A stretch of DNA of 64,000 nt from CAYNLK01 sp964398055. Its GTDB lineage: Bacteria; Chloroflexota; Anaerolineae; 4572-78; J111. This document shows, piece after piece, positions 22,465 to 32,477 of the stretch. A program made the position numbers and the translations under genes. Each line of letters starts with the position of its first letter. The stretch's first letter is position 1. The notes under the pieces were generated by a model. The model had not been told where the DNA came from. It was given only the letters and a program-made list of their open reading frames with translations, and did no database searches. The stretch is from NCBI GenBank assembly GCA_964398055.1, contig CAYNLK010000019.1, forward strand, positions 1-64,000, read 5' to 3'.

Positions 22465-23166
22465 CTAATCGATCCGGAAGTGAACAACCAAGTATTGACG
22501 GGCCAGCCCGAGCCGATCAAGCGGCACTCTGGCCACCTCGCCATCGGTCAGGCCAGCGGGAAAGGTTAGCCACAGCGAATACTCTTGCACCCTCACTCCC
22601 CGGCCAGCACAGTAGTCGCACTCGTACCAACTTACCCGGCCTCGGCCGTGACAAGCCCGGCAGTTAACCTCGACCGGTATCAGCAGGCGCACCCGCCCAC
22701 CCCGGCGAGCCTGAGCCTGGGTCAAACTCAACTCAACTTCGAAGAACTGGTCGCGGCCAAATCGCGACCAAAGCAAGCGGTCAAAATCAGCCCAAATAGG
22801 CTCAAACAACGTCTCGATCCAAGAGTGGTAATCCGGCCAGGGGGCCTCAAAAAATCCCGCGCCGAGCGGCTCTTCCACGGGGATCAAAGGTTCAGCCGGG
22901 GGCCGAGTTCCTCTCACCGATCTAGGCTCTACCCGGTGAGGGTCGGCTTGGCGCGACTGCTCCCTGGCCAGCTGCTCATCATAGCGCCGCCGCCGGTCAG
23001 GGTCACTTAAAACATCGTAGGCTTCCTGGAGCGCGATAAAAGGGTTACAGTCCTGACCATAGTAGTCAGGGTGCAGTTGCTTGACCTGCCGCCGATAAGC
23101 GGCTTTTATCTCTTCGGGCGAAGCAGCCCGGTCCACGCCGAGCACGAGATAATGGTTCTTGGCCAC
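22465..23166 (-). CDS. J-domain (DnaJ-like) co-chaperone
   Basis: This cytoplasmic protein of 233 residues has an N-terminal J domain with the HPD triad in RRQVKQLHPDYYGQD and the YDVLSDPDRRRRYDEQL helix. A Pro/Arg linker follows. Only two CxxCxGxG motifs are present, CRACHGRG and CDYCAGRG, where DnaJ has four. A short DnaJ-type substrate-binding piece ends the protein (LWLTFPAGLTDGEVARVPL). It is therefore a reduced DnaJ, probably partnering a DnaK elsewhere. The start is GTG 23166 with GGAGGGG nine bases upstream. It lies 53 bp after the giant TPR gene on the same strand and may be cotranscribed with it. Confidence 0.88.
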   Translation of the reverse strand: MAKNHYLVLGVDRAASPEEIKAAYRRQVKQLHPDYYGQDCNPFIALQEAYDVLSDPDRRRRYDEQLAREQSRQADPHRVEPRSVRGTRPPAEPLIPVEEPLGAGFFEAPWPDYHSWIETLFEPIWADFDRLLWSRFGRDQFFEVELSLTQAQARRGGRVRLLIPVEVNCRACHGRGRVSWYECDYCAGRGVRVQEYSLWLTFPAGLTDGEVARVPLDRLGLARQYLVVHFRID

Positions 23167-23219
23167 TGCGAATCCCCTCCACCCAAATTATAACAATTCT
23201 GGGAATGCAGATCAAGTCG

Positions 23220-26200
23220 TTATTGGTAACCAAATAATCGTCGGAAGGCCGGCTTATACCACAGATTCTCAAAATCGGCGTTGTTGCGGGCCAGGTCTCG
23301 TTTGTCCTCATTCATCTCGATGGCCTGGGTTAACCAGGTGACGGCAGCATCATCCTGGCCCAACCGGGCCAGCACGCAGGCTTTGTGGTACACCGCCTCA
23401 TCATCGTCGGGATCAAGCCGGACGGCCTGGTCAAAATCTTTCATCGCCAGGGTATGGTTATTCTGGTTATAATGAATTAACCCCCGATTGTGATGAGCGG
23501 TAGCGTCGTTGGGATCAAGCTCGATCACCTTGTTGAAGTCGTGCAGGGCCTGCTCATAACTACCCAGGGTGTAATAAGCCACCGCCCGGTTGTAGAGCGT
23601 GCCGACATTATCCGGTTCATAAGCCAGGGCGCGCTCATAATCCTGGATGGCCTGCTCATAGTCGCCCAGGGCATCGTAAGCCGCCCCCCGGTAGCTGTAG
23701 GCGCTAACGTCGTCGGGGTTGAGACGGATCGCCCGGCTGTAATCCTTGATTGCCTGCTGCAAGTTGCCCAAATTGTTGTAAGCCAGCCCGCGGTTTTTGA
23801 ACGTGGCCGGGTTGCTGGCATCGAGTCGGAGCGCCTGGTTATAATCCTCGATAGCCCGCAGGTAATCGCCCTGCTTGAAGTAAGCATTGGCGCAGTTGTT
23901 GTAGATGGCCGGGTCATCGGGGTTGAGCCGGATAGCCTGGTTGAAATCTTCGATGGCCGAATTGGTGGCGCCTTGCTGCATATAGATAATGCCCCGGTTG
24001 TGATAATAACCCGCGTCTTTGGGGTTGAGCAGGATGGCCTGCGTAAAATCCTCAACTGCCTCCTGGTACTGCTGATTATTGGCGTAAACACTACCCCGGT
24101 AATTGTAGATGGCGGCACTGTCGGGATCCAGCTCAAGGGCGCGGCTAAAATCGGCCACGGCTTCATCAAAGTGGCGCAGGGCGGCATGGGCCAACCCTCG
24201 GTTTTGCAGGATTTCGCTGTCATCCACCTTAAGCTGGGCCGCCTGGTGATATTGGGCCAGAGCAGCTTCATACTGGCCCTGGTGAGCATAAGCCAGACCC
24301 AAGTTATGGAAGATCTCCGCCTCCTGGGGGTTCAATTTGATGGCCTGTTTGAAATCGTCGATGGCCCGGCTGGGATCATGCTGGTAAGCATAGGCCAGGC
24401 CACGCTGGTAGTAACAATCAGCCTGGTCGGGATTCAACTGGATCGACTGGGTGAAATCGTTGATGGCGCGGCTATACTGACCCTGCTGCATAAAAGCCCG
24501 ACCGCGGCTGTAATATGTTTCCGCGCTCTGCGGCCGTAGTCGAATGGCTTGATTGAAATCTTTCAGCGCCTGGGCCAGATTACCCTGATCCAGATAGACG
24601 CAGCCGCGATTGTGCAACCCGTCGGCCTGCTTGGGGTTGAGCCGCAAGGCTTCGTCAAAATCCTCCAGGGCCAGGGGATAGTTCTTGAGCTGGTAGTGGA
24701 CCAGGCCGCGCTGGTTTAGGGTGAACGCATCGTCCGGATGAAGCTGTAGGGCCTGGTTGAAATCGTCGACGGCCTTGACGTAATTTTCCATACGCAGGTA
24801 CGCCAGGCCGCGGTAGCGAAACAGGCGAGCATTGTCAACCAACTCAATGGCTGAAGCAGCCGACTCCGGCGGCGAACCGGCCAGGGCAATGGCCTCGTCA
24901 TAGTCGGCGATGGCCCGGACGTAATCACCGCGGCGGCTGTGGACCAGGCCGCGATTGGTAAAGGCTTCGAGCAACTCCGGCTCGAGCTGGAGCGCCTGGT
25001 TGAAATCGGCGATGGCCTGGTCGTACTCGCGCGCCCCGGAGTAAGCCCGGCCCCGCTCGTTGAGCAACATAGCATTATCCGGCTCAATTTTAAGTGCGTC
25101 CGAAAAATCTTCGATAGCCCGGTTATGTTCGCCCCGGCGGGAGAAAATGAGACCGCGATAATAGAGGCATTGCACCCGGGTGGCCTTGTCCAGGTTGAGT
25201 GAGAGGGCTTGATTGAAATCTTGCAGGGCCTGGGTCTGGTCATTTTGTTGAAAATAGGCGTAGCCCCGCTGGTACAGGGCGGCCGCATTGGTAGGCTGGA
25301 GACGCAGCACCAGATTCAAAGACTCAACGGCCTCGACGTATTGGCCCAATTTGGCAAAGACCTGGGCTTTTTGGAAGATGATGTCGGGATTGTTTGGCCG
25401 CAACGAGAGGGCCTGGTTGTAATCCTCCAGGGCGTAGCGATAATTTTTCTGGGAAACATAGGCCAGGCCGCGCTGGTAAAATGCGTCAGCCAACTCAGGG
25501 TCGATCACAATGGTTTCGTTGAAATCAGCAATAGCCTGGGTCAAATCCTGCTGCTGCAGGTGAGCCAGGCCGCGCTGGTAGAGGGCCTGAACATCGCGAC
25601 CATTCAGCTTGAGCGCCTGGTTAAAATCGGCGATAGCCTGGAGCAGATTGCCCTGGGCTATGTGAATCAGGCCGCGTTGGGTGAAGATTTCGCCCACCTG
25701 CCCGGCCAGGGCCGGCATCGAATCGGCCTCCAGGTGGCTCTCCTCAGCCTCAAGCCCGCCCAGCACTAACAAAGCAGCCTGATCGAAATCGGCCAGGGCA
25801 TGATCGACATTACCCCGGCGGGCGTTGGCCTGGCCCCGATATTTGAACACCAGAGCTTTTTGGTCCGCCGCCACGCCGGCTGTTTCGTCCAGCAGTTCCA
25901 ACGCCCGGTCAAAATCTTGTACGGCCCGCTCGTAATTTTCTTGCCGGTACAGCACCAGTCCTCGCTGGACGTGCAGGTCGGGCTGATCCGGTTTGAGCCG
26001 GAGCGCCTGATTGAAATCTTCCATCGCCCGACCATACTTGGCCTGCTGCAGATAGGTCTGGCCGCGCCCGGCAAAGGGTTGGTCGGCCTGCGGGTTTAAC
26101 TCGATCGCCCGCTCAAAATCGGCGATAGCCTGATCCAACTGCCCCAGCCCCAGGTGAGCCTGTCCCCGCTGGGTGAAGGCCGCGGCCTCATCGGGACTTA

Positions 26201-29200
26201 ACCGGATCGCTTCGTTGAAATCATTGATCGCCCGCTCATAATTTTCTTGGGCCAGATAAGCCTGAGCCCGGTTGAGATAAGCCGGCCCATTTTTTATGTC
26301 CAGCTTGATGGTTTGGCTGTAATCCTCAATGGCCTGGGGATAATTGCTCAATTTGGTGTGAGCAAGACCGCGTTGGGAGTAAAATTCGGCATTGTTCGGC
26401 ATTAGTTTGACCGCCTGATTGAAGTCATCGATAGCCCGGGCGTAGCTACCCTGCTGGCTGTAGATCAGCCCCCGTTCAAAGAAAATCGCGCCGTCATCAG
26501 GGAGCAACTTGATGGCCCGGTTGTAATCTTCAATCGCCTTGAGCGGCTCATTTTGGCGGGTGTAGGCCAGCCCGCGCTGTTTGAAGGCGGCAACCAGTCG
26601 ATTATCCAGGCTGATCGCCCGGCTGAAATCGGCAATGGCCGGCTGATCATCCTGCTGCATAAAATAAGCCACCCCTCGCCGGTAAAAATAGGGCGCTTGC
26701 TGCTCGTCGAGCTTGATGGCCTGGTTATAATCTTCGATAGCCCGGCCATACTTTTGGGACGGATAGTCAGCAAACAGATTGGCCCGGTTGAAGTAAAACG
26801 CGGCCACCTGGGGCGCCAGCCGGATGGCCTGATTGTAATCGGCCTGGGCCAACTCAAACTCTTGCAAGGCGGCATAGGCCAAACCGCGCTGGTTGAACGT
26901 GTGGGCGTCACTGGGGTTGAGTTCGAGGGCCTGGTTAAAATCTTCAATGGCTTCGACCTGCTTTTGCTGCGCGGCCAGGGCCACACCCCGGGCGTAATAG
27001 AAGCTCGCTTGCCGGCCGTCCAGTCGAATCGCCTCACTATAGTCCTGCAACGCCGGTTCAAACTGGCCTTGAGCCGCATAGGCTTGTCCCCGCCAGTAGA
27101 GCGTTTGGGCGGCCTGCGGCTCTAATTTGAGGGCCTCGTTAAAATCTTCCACGGCCCGCACATAGTCGCGCTGGCTGGCTCTGGCCCGACCGCGCTGGTA
27201 GTAAGCGCTGGCTTGCGTGGGACTCAACGAAATGACTTGATTGAAATCGCTGACCGCTTTAGCAAACTGTCCTTGTTCAAGCAAAGCCAAACCCCGCTGG
27301 TTGAGAGCGCTGATTTTAACCTCAGCCTCCGGCTTCAGTTCCAGAGTCTGATCGAAATTTTCGATGGCCTGGGAATAATCGAGCAAGGCCACATAGGCCA
27401 GACCGCGGCGATAAAAAGCCCGGGGGTTTTGGGGATTTAGAAAAATGGCCTGGCTGAAATCCTCGATGGCCCGCCGATAACTGGTTTCGGGCGGACCGGC
27501 CAGGGGGGTGTGATCGGCATACACACAACCCCGTTCATAGAAGGCCACTTCGTGGTCGGGGTTGAGTTTGATGGCCTGGTCAAAATCAGCCAGGGCTTTG
27601 GCAAAGTCGCCTTGAGCAACCAGAGCCTGGCCCCGCTTGGTCAAGGCTTCGGCATCGTTGTCAATTAGGGCCAAAGCCCGGTTGAAATCTTCAATGGCGC
27701 TGGGATAATCAAACAAAGCCAGATAGGCGCTGCCGCGCTGGCGATAGGCCGCCGCATTCTTATCATCGAGCTTCAACGCCTCTTCAAAATCTTTAAGAGC
27801 CGGTTCGGGATTGGCTAGCTGGAGCTGAGCGTAGCCCCGCTCGTTAAAGAGCCTGCTTAATTCCTCCGGCGCCAGCGCCGCCTGGACCACCGCCGACGCG
27901 GGCGATACGGGCCGGGTAGTCTCGTCGGCTTGAGCCTCTGCTGTGGCTTGAACTTCTTCTGTTTTCTCACCCGTGGCCAATTGGATGGCTTGATCAAAAT
28001 CCTCGATGGCCCGCCCGAATTTCTGTTGGCGGCTGTAAGCGACGCCGCGCCGGTAAAACGCGGCCGCGTTCTGCGGATTCAGGTGAATGGCCTGGTCGTA
28101 ATTTTCAATAGCTTGGGCGTAATTACCCTGATGAGCATAAGCCAGCCCGCGCTGGAAAAGTAGCGCTTCACTCTTGGGGGTCAACTGGAGGGCCTGGTTG
28201 TAATTCTCGATGGCCCGACCGTAATCGGCGAGCGGCGGCTGAGCATAAGCCAGCCCACGCTGGAAGAAGGCAGTCGCTACAAAATCTTCCGCTTGCCTGG
28301 CCGGCTGTTCCAGAGCGCGGTCAAAATTACGGATGGCCCGGCGAGGGTCGCCCTGGTGGAGGTAAGCCAACCCCAGATTGAAGTAGGATAAGACGTCGGC
28401 CGGATCAAGGCGAATGGCCTGATCGAAATCAGCGATGGCCTGGGGCAAGCTGCCCTGCTCCATAAAGGCCAGGCCGCGGCGGCGATAGTGATCGGCTGGT
28501 GGAGACGGCTGCAACTCGATGGCCCGGCTGAAATCAGCAATAGCTTTGTCTTTGTCGTTCTGGCCCAGGTAAGCCAGGCCACGTTGGTGAAAGGCGGCGG
28601 CGTAAGTGGGTTGGAGCTCGATGGCCCGGCTGAAATCGTCGATAGCCCGAGCCGGGTTGGCCTGATCGGCATAGGCCAGACCGCGATAGTAGTACGCCGT
28701 GGCATCGTCAGGATTGAGTTTGATCGCCTGGTCGTAATCCTCAATCGCCCGGTCATGCTCGCCCTGGGCGGCCAGCGCCCGGCCGCGCTCGTAGTAAGTG
28801 GCAGCATTATCAGAGTCAAGGCGGATGGTCTGATTGAAATCGTCGATGGCCCGTAAATGATCGGCCAACTGGCTGTAAGCCAGACCACGGCTGTGGTAAA
28901 TCATCGCCCGCGGCGGCAGGTTTGAGGGTAACGGTTTGGCCTCAAGAAGCCGGTCGAAATCGGTAATGGCCTGGCGGTACTGCTGCAACTCAAAGTAGGC
29001 CAGGCCACGCTCGACAGCCAACGGCAGATAATCCACCGCCGCCGCCAACCCCTGGTCTAAAATTTCAACAGCTTTCTCCGGCTTACCACCGGCGCGATAA
29101 CTGTAGCCCCACCAGTCGTAAGCCATTGCCCGCGACAGGTTGGCCTGCGCCTTGGCCAGGTCGGCCAGAACCGGCTGCATCTGCTCCCACTGGCCGGTCA

Positions 29201-30734
29201 ACCAGGCTGAGGCCAGAATTTGGAGTTGGGCTATGATTTCACCAAGCTGTTCAACCGAAATTGCCGGTTCAGCCGATTGGTAAACCGGCGCGGCGACCGG
29301 CTGGTCTAGCCGGGCCAACAGGTCAAACATAAACGGCGGGTTTTGACTCAAAGCTTGCAGGAAGCTGGCGTGCAGAAAATTGGCGGCATCATCACAGAGG
29401 CCAAGAGTGTGGCGGAGCCGTTCCAGGATCAGCGCCTGGTAATCTGCCTGGCTCTTCGACGAGAGTCCGGCCGGTAGTTCTGTCCCCAGATGGGCCAACT
29501 GGCGGTCTAGATAATCAACCAACTGCTTTTTTGCCGGCCACAGCTCTGCCTCAGCCTCTGCCAGCAGCGCCGCGGCCAGGGTTCTATTCAACCGAAAATG
29601 GCCCGGAGTGCTGCCGGCCCGAACCAGCGCCGCCTGGCTCAGCAGCCAGTGGAAGGCATCGCGAGCCTCCTCCTCACCGACCAGTTCAGCCAGCCGTGGT
29701 TGATCAAAAGTACTCAACAGGGCCGCCATAACCAGCCAGTTGTGTTGGGTGGGGGTGAACGCTTGAGTCGGCTCGCCAGGCTGGGGTTGGCCGCCGCTTA
29801 ACAGCCAAACCGTCAGCCACAAGGGAGAGCCACTCGTAGCCTGGCTAATCCGCTCGATGTCAGTCCGGCTGGTCAGGGCGCTATTCTTCTGCATAAAGTC
29901 GGCTACCTCAGCCGGCGTAAACGGTTCCAGGGGGAGCGACAGGATATGGTCGCGCCAGGATTGCCAGCGACTGTCGCTTGCCAGGCAATCTTCTCGCCCG
30001 GCAATAACAACCCGCAGATCACAGTTGAGCTGATCACGCGCCTGCCCCAGCAAATAAGTCAGCAGCCACTCCCCAACCACAGCCTGGTACTGTTCAAAGT
30101 TGTCAACGATCAACACGATTTTGTCGATCCCCGGTTCGGCGGGGACGTTCTGTTTGACCATGAGTTGGTTGAGGTCCGCTACCAGGGCCTGAGTTAACAC
30201 GCCGATGGGATTCTCAAAGGCCAACTTAAGATCGGCCTCCCCCCAACGCAGGGCGGCGAACTTTTCCAGGTCAGGCTGGAACGGCGATGGGGCGTCGGGT
30301 AGCCCCAATAAAACCGGCCGGTGAAAACAGCGCAGTACCTGCTTGGGATCACGGCTGCGCTGCAAAGCCTGAGCCAGCAGTTGCTGCCGCCGCTTGAACA
30401 TTTGGTCGAATTGAGGGGCGGGCAACGGCTCCCCCTCCCGCTGCAGACCATCGGCAATGGCCCGCAGCAACCGGCTGCCGTCGTGGCCAAAAGCAACGCG
30501 GTCGTCCAGCCGGCTATAGGCTGTGTGCGCCGGGCGATACCATTCCAGCTCGTCCAGCAAGCGAGTCTTGCCGACGCCGCCGGGGCCGAAAATGGAGGTG
30601 ATCAACTTAACTTCGGGGTGATCGGGGGGGCGGTGAAAATGGAGCCGATACAGACCGATCTCTTTTTCGCGGCCGGCCCAAAGGGTTTGCCCGGCCTCAG
30701 GCCGGGGCAGAGGTTTTCGTTGACCAAAAGGCAT
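23220..30734 (-). CDS. Giant STAND-type NTPase with about 55 TPR repeats
   Basis: The protein has about 2504 residues. The N terminus (residues 15-350) is an AAA/NB-ARC-like NTPase. It has LWAGREKEIGLYRLHF, a P-loop FGPGGVGKTRLLDELEW near residue 56, a Walker B IVLIVDNFEQYQ, and an LRVVIAGRED sensor-like segment. After a helical linker, from about residue 545 to the end, 34-residue TPR units follow without break. Most have the pattern xAxxYxxRGxAYxxxxxYxxAIxDFxxAIxLxPxx. A few units carry insertions, e.g. a polar stretch with EEVQATAEAQAD. Such proteins sense or scaffold partners. ATG 30734 has GAGGTG upstream. The coding DNA itself is a near-tandem array of about 102 bp, so assembly collapse should be considered. 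Confidence 0.9.
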   Translation of the reverse strand: MPFGQRKPLPRPEAGQTLWAGREKEIGLYRLHFHRPPDHPEVKLITSIFGPGGVGKTRLLDELEWYRPAHTAYSRLDDRVAFGHDGSRLLRAIADGLQREGEPLPAPQFDQMFKRRQQLLAQALQRSRDPKQVLRCFHRPVLLGLPDAPSPFQPDLEKFAALRWGEADLKLAFENPIGVLTQALVADLNQLMVKQNVPAEPGIDKIVLIVDNFEQYQAVVGEWLLTYLLGQARDQLNCDLRVVIAGREDCLASDSRWQSWRDHILSLPLEPFTPAEVADFMQKNSALTSRTDIERISQATSGSPLWLTVWLLSGGQPQPGEPTQAFTPTQHNWLVMAALLSTFDQPRLAELVGEEEARDAFHWLLSQAALVRAGSTPGHFRLNRTLAAALLAEAEAELWPAKKQLVDYLDRQLAHLGTELPAGLSSKSQADYQALILERLRHTLGLCDDAANFLHASFLQALSQNPPFMFDLLARLDQPVAAPVYQSAEPAISVEQLGEIIAQLQILASAWLTGQWEQMQPVLADLAKAQANLSRAMAYDWWGYSYRAGGKPEKAVEILDQGLAAAVDYLPLAVERGLAYFELQQYRQAITDFDRLLEAKPLPSNLPPRAMIYHSRGLAYSQLADHLRAIDDFNQTIRLDSDNAATYYERGRALAAQGEHDRAIEDYDQAIKLNPDDATAYYYRGLAYADQANPARAIDDFSRAIELQPTYAAAFHQRGLAYLGQNDKDKAIADFSRAIELQPSPPADHYRRRGLAFMEQGSLPQAIADFDQAIRLDPADVLSYFNLGLAYLHQGDPRRAIRNFDRALEQPARQAEDFVATAFFQRGLAYAQPPLADYGRAIENYNQALQLTPKSEALLFQRGLAYAHQGNYAQAIENYDQAIHLNPQNAAAFYRRGVAYSRQQKFGRAIEDFDQAIQLATGEKTEEVQATAEAQADETTRPVSPASAVVQAALAPEELSRLFNERGYAQLQLANPEPALKDFEEALKLDDKNAAAYRQRGSAYLALFDYPSAIEDFNRALALIDNDAEALTKRGQALVAQGDFAKALADFDQAIKLNPDHEVAFYERGCVYADHTPLAGPPETSYRRAIEDFSQAIFLNPQNPRAFYRRGLAYVALLDYSQAIENFDQTLELKPEAEVKISALNQRGLALLEQGQFAKAVSDFNQVISLSPTQASAYYQRGRARASQRDYVRAVEDFNEALKLEPQAAQTLYWRGQAYAAQGQFEPALQDYSEAIRLDGRQASFYYARGVALAAQQKQVEAIEDFNQALELNPSDAHTFNQRGLAYAALQEFELAQADYNQAIRLAPQVAAFYFNRANLFADYPSQKYGRAIEDYNQAIKLDEQQAPYFYRRGVAYFMQQDDQPAIADFSRAISLDNRLVAAFKQRGLAYTRQNEPLKAIEDYNRAIKLLPDDGAIFFERGLIYSQQGSYARAIDDFNQAVKLMPNNAEFYSQRGLAHTKLSNYPQAIEDYSQTIKLDIKNGPAYLNRAQAYLAQENYERAINDFNEAIRLSPDEAAAFTQRGQAHLGLGQLDQAIADFERAIELNPQADQPFAGRGQTYLQQAKYGRAMEDFNQALRLKPDQPDLHVQRGLVLYRQENYERAVQDFDRALELLDETAGVAADQKALVFKYRGQANARRGNVDHALADFDQAALLVLGGLEAEESHLEADSMPALAGQVGEIFTQRGLIHIAQGNLLQAIADFNQALKLNGRDVQALYQRGLAHLQQQDLTQAIADFNETIVIDPELADAFYQRGLAYVSQKNYRYALEDYNQALSLRPNNPDIIFQKAQVFAKLGQYVEAVESLNLVLRLQPTNAAALYQRGYAYFQQNDQTQALQDFNQALSLNLDKATRVQCLYYRGLIFSRRGEHNRAIEDFSDALKIEPDNAMLLNERGRAYSGAREYDQAIADFNQALQLEPELLEAFTNRGLVHSRRGDYVRAIADYDEAIALAGSPPESAASAIELVDNARLFRYRGLAYLRMENYVKAVDDFNQALQLHPDDAFTLNQRGLVHYQLKNYPLALEDFDEALRLNPKQADGLHNRGCVYLDQGNLAQALKDFNQAIRLRPQSAETYYSRGRAFMQQGQYSRAINDFTQSIQLNPDQADCYYQRGLAYAYQHDPSRAIDDFKQAIKLNPQEAEIFHNLGLAYAHQGQYEAALAQYHQAAQLKVDDSEILQNRGLAHAALRHFDEAVADFSRALELDPDSAAIYNYRGSVYANNQQYQEAVEDFTQAILLNPKDAGYYHNRGIIYMQQGATNSAIEDFNQAIRLNPDDPAIYNNCANAYFKQGDYLRAIEDYNQALRLDASNPATFKNRGLAYNNLGNLQQAIKDYSRAIRLNPDDVSAYSYRGAAYDALGDYEQAIQDYERALAYEPDNVGTLYNRAVAYYTLGSYEQALHDFNKVIELDPNDATAHHNRGLIHYNQNNHTLAMKDFDQAVRLDPDDDEAVYHKACVLARLGQDDAAVTWLTQAIEMNEDKRDLARNNADFENLWYKPAFRRLFGYQ

Positions 30735-30765
30735 AGAGCACCTCAATAGTTTTCAAAAATAAGAT

Positions 30766-30807
30766 GACTCAATGCGCCCCAAGCAACCTGTCCCAGCGCA
30801 TTGAGTC
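30766..30807. repeat. Perfect 12-bp inverted repeat between divergent genes
   Basis: GACTCAATGCGC (30766-30777) is mirrored by GCGCATTGAGTC (30796-30807) with an 18-nt spacer, between the giant TPR gene and the small plus-strand gene at 30949. It could be an operator for either side or a dispersed palindrome. Confidence 0.65.
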
Positions 30808-30948
30808 AGTCGTTCATCGCATCTCCAAACCGATAGATTAGCATAAAATAGCCAGGGAGACAACTGTTAACGCCAGAATATTGGCAGATTTTGGAGTTTG
30901 GATTACTATTGGGGGGCCACACCACGCTGAAGATAAGAGGCTTTTTGG

Positions 30949-31206
30949 ATGTTAAATCGAACCATTCGCAACACGGTTTTTAAAATGGCTCGCCGCGACC
31001 TGGCCGAATTTCTGGTAGATCATGAGGAAGAGCTGTTCCAGGTATTTCGGGAAGAACTGCAGCGACTGGATGACGACCTGCCCGATGAGCAATTGTTCAT
31101 CGATATCAAGGTCGTCCCGCTGGGAGAGTTGATCATGAAAGCGGTGCTCAACGCCTTGCAGCGCTTCTTGAATGAGGATCTGCCCAAAGAGTTGAGGAGT
31201 AAGTAA
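30949..31206 (+). CDS. Small acidic protein of unknown function
   Basis: I do not recognise this 85-residue protein. It is mostly helical and charged: RRDLAEFLVDHEEELFQVFR, EELQRLDDDLPDEQLFIDIK, and a C-terminal amphipathic helix LIMKAVLNALQRFLNED. There is no signal peptide or membrane segment. It ends four bases before the aminotransferase start, and the aminotransferase ribosome-binding site (GAGGAG) lies in its last codons, so the two are very likely cotranscribed. Its own ribosome-binding site is weak. Confidence 0.7.
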   Translation: MLNRTIRNTVFKMARRDLAEFLVDHEEELFQVFREELQRLDDDLPDEQLFIDIKVVPLGELIMKAVLNALQRFLNEDLPKELRSK

Positions 31207-31210
31207 ACCC

Positions 31211-32386
31211 ATGAGTCATAATCGTTGGGCTTCAAGGCGGGCCAAACGGATGCCCACCAGCATGTTCAATACGATGGATGCGGCCAAAGTTCAGGCGATC
31301 CAGCGGGGGTTGGAAATCATTGACCTATCCATCGGCTCGAGCGACCTGCCGGCGCCCGCCGCGGCCATGGAGGCGTTACGACAGGCCACCTACCGGCCGG
31401 AGACGCACGGCTACTGCCTGCACTCCGGCACTCGACCGCTGCGACAAGCGGCCGCGACCTGGTTCAACCGCCGCTACCAGGGCGACCTGAACCCGGAACG
31501 AAATATCCTGACCTTGATCGGCTCGCAGGAAGGACTGGGCCACCTGCTCCTGGCCATCGCCGATCCGGGCGACCTCATTCTGGCCCCCGACCCCGGCTAT
31601 CCTTCGTATTTCGGGGCTATCGCCATCGCCGGATTGGAGCTATACCCGCTGCTGCTGCTGGAAGAAAATCAATTCCTGCCCGACCTGGCCGCCATCCCGG
31701 CCGAAGTAGCCCGACAGGCCCGGGTGATGATTCTCTCTTATCCAAATAATCCCACCGCGGCAGTAGCGCCGGCCAGCTTCTTCCGGCAGGCGATTGATTT
31801 CTGCACGGCCAACGACATCTTCCTGATTCACGATTTTCCCTATGTCGATATGGTCTATGGCGATTACGAAGCGCCGGCGCTGCTGGCCCAGCCAGGCGCG
31901 CTGGATATTGCCATCGAACTCTACTCGTGCAGCAAGAGCTACCACATGGGTGGCTTTCGGATTGGCTGGGCCGCCGGCAACGCCGAGGCGATCCAGGCTC
32001 TGGCCCAGGTAAAAGGCGCGCTTGACTTCAACCAGTATCGCGGCATCCAGGAAGCAGCCATTGCGGCCATCAACCAGCCCCGCGCTGAAACCCGCCAGGC
32101 AGCTTGCATCTTTGAGCAGCGGCGCAACGTACTGGTGGAGGCGCTCAACGAGTCGGGCTGGGCCACACCGCTGCCCCAGGCCAGCATGTATGTCTGGACC
32201 CGGTTGCCGGCCGGGCTGACCGACTCCTTTGCCTTCACGGTTGAGCTGGCCCGAGAAACGGGGGTTTGCCTGGCCCCGGGCCGGGGTTTTGGCGAGCGAG
32301 GTGAGGGTTTTGTCCGCTTTGCCCTGGTTCGTGAACCGGAGGCGCTGCGGCGGGCGGTGCGACAAATCCAGAAATTTGTAGGCTGA
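31211..32386 (+). CDS. PLP-dependent aminotransferase, class I/II
   Basis: This protein of 391 residues has fold type I. It shows IIDLSIGSSDLPAPAAAMEA, the GYCLHSGTRPLRQAAATWF segment, ILAPDPGYPSYFGA, and the Asn motif ILSYPNNPTAAVAP. The PLP-lysine motif is YSCSKSYHMGGFRIGW, and PGRGFGERGEGFVRFAL holds the substrate-carboxylate Arg. It is closest in style to the LL-diaminopimelate/aspartate aminotransferase group, but the substrate cannot be fixed. It is coupled to the small upstream protein. It converges with the V-ATPase operon across a 91-bp gap that contains a palindromic repeat. Confidence 0.9.
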   Translation: MSHNRWASRRAKRMPTSMFNTMDAAKVQAIQRGLEIIDLSIGSSDLPAPAAAMEALRQATYRPETHGYCLHSGTRPLRQAAATWFNRRYQGDLNPERNILTLIGSQEGLGHLLLAIADPGDLILAPDPGYPSYFGAIAIAGLELYPLLLLEENQFLPDLAAIPAEVARQARVMILSYPNNPTAAVAPASFFRQAIDFCTANDIFLIHDFPYVDMVYGDYEAPALLAQPGALDIAIELYSCSKSYHMGGFRIGWAAGNAEAIQALAQVKGALDFNQYRGIQEAAIAAINQPRAETRQAACIFEQRRNVLVEALNESGWATPLPQASMYVWTRLPAGLTDSFAFTVELARETGVCLAPGRGFGERGEGFVRFALVREPEALRRAVRQIQKFVG

Positions 32387-32400
32387 TTGTAACTCCATCT

Positions 32401-32450
32401 CGCACCCTTCGATACGCTCTTCGCTTCGCTCAGAGCTACTCAGGATGCGG
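32401..32450. repeat. CCCTTCGATACGCTCTTCGCTTCGCTCAG-type dispersed repeat
   Basis: A roughly 50-bp element has terminal CGCA...TGCG and inner GCTCT...AGAGC pairing, between the converging aminotransferase and V-ATPase subunit D genes. Sequences of this CTTCGATA/CTACTCAGGATGCGG style are common intergenic repeats in several bacterial phyla. No T-run follows. Confidence 0.65.
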
Positions 32451-32477
32451 TTGAGCAGTAACAATTTTTCAGTCGTT

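Noticed and set aside
23490..24539. Several plus-strand frames inside the giant TPR gene
   Set aside because: They are complementary shadows with the same 34-codon period, created by repeat codon bias. None has a ribosome-binding site or a family motif.
23220..30734. CRISPR-like or satellite array
   Set aside because: The periodicity of about 102 bp is the coding signature of 34-residue TPRs. The units are diverged and there are no short identical repeats with unique spacers.
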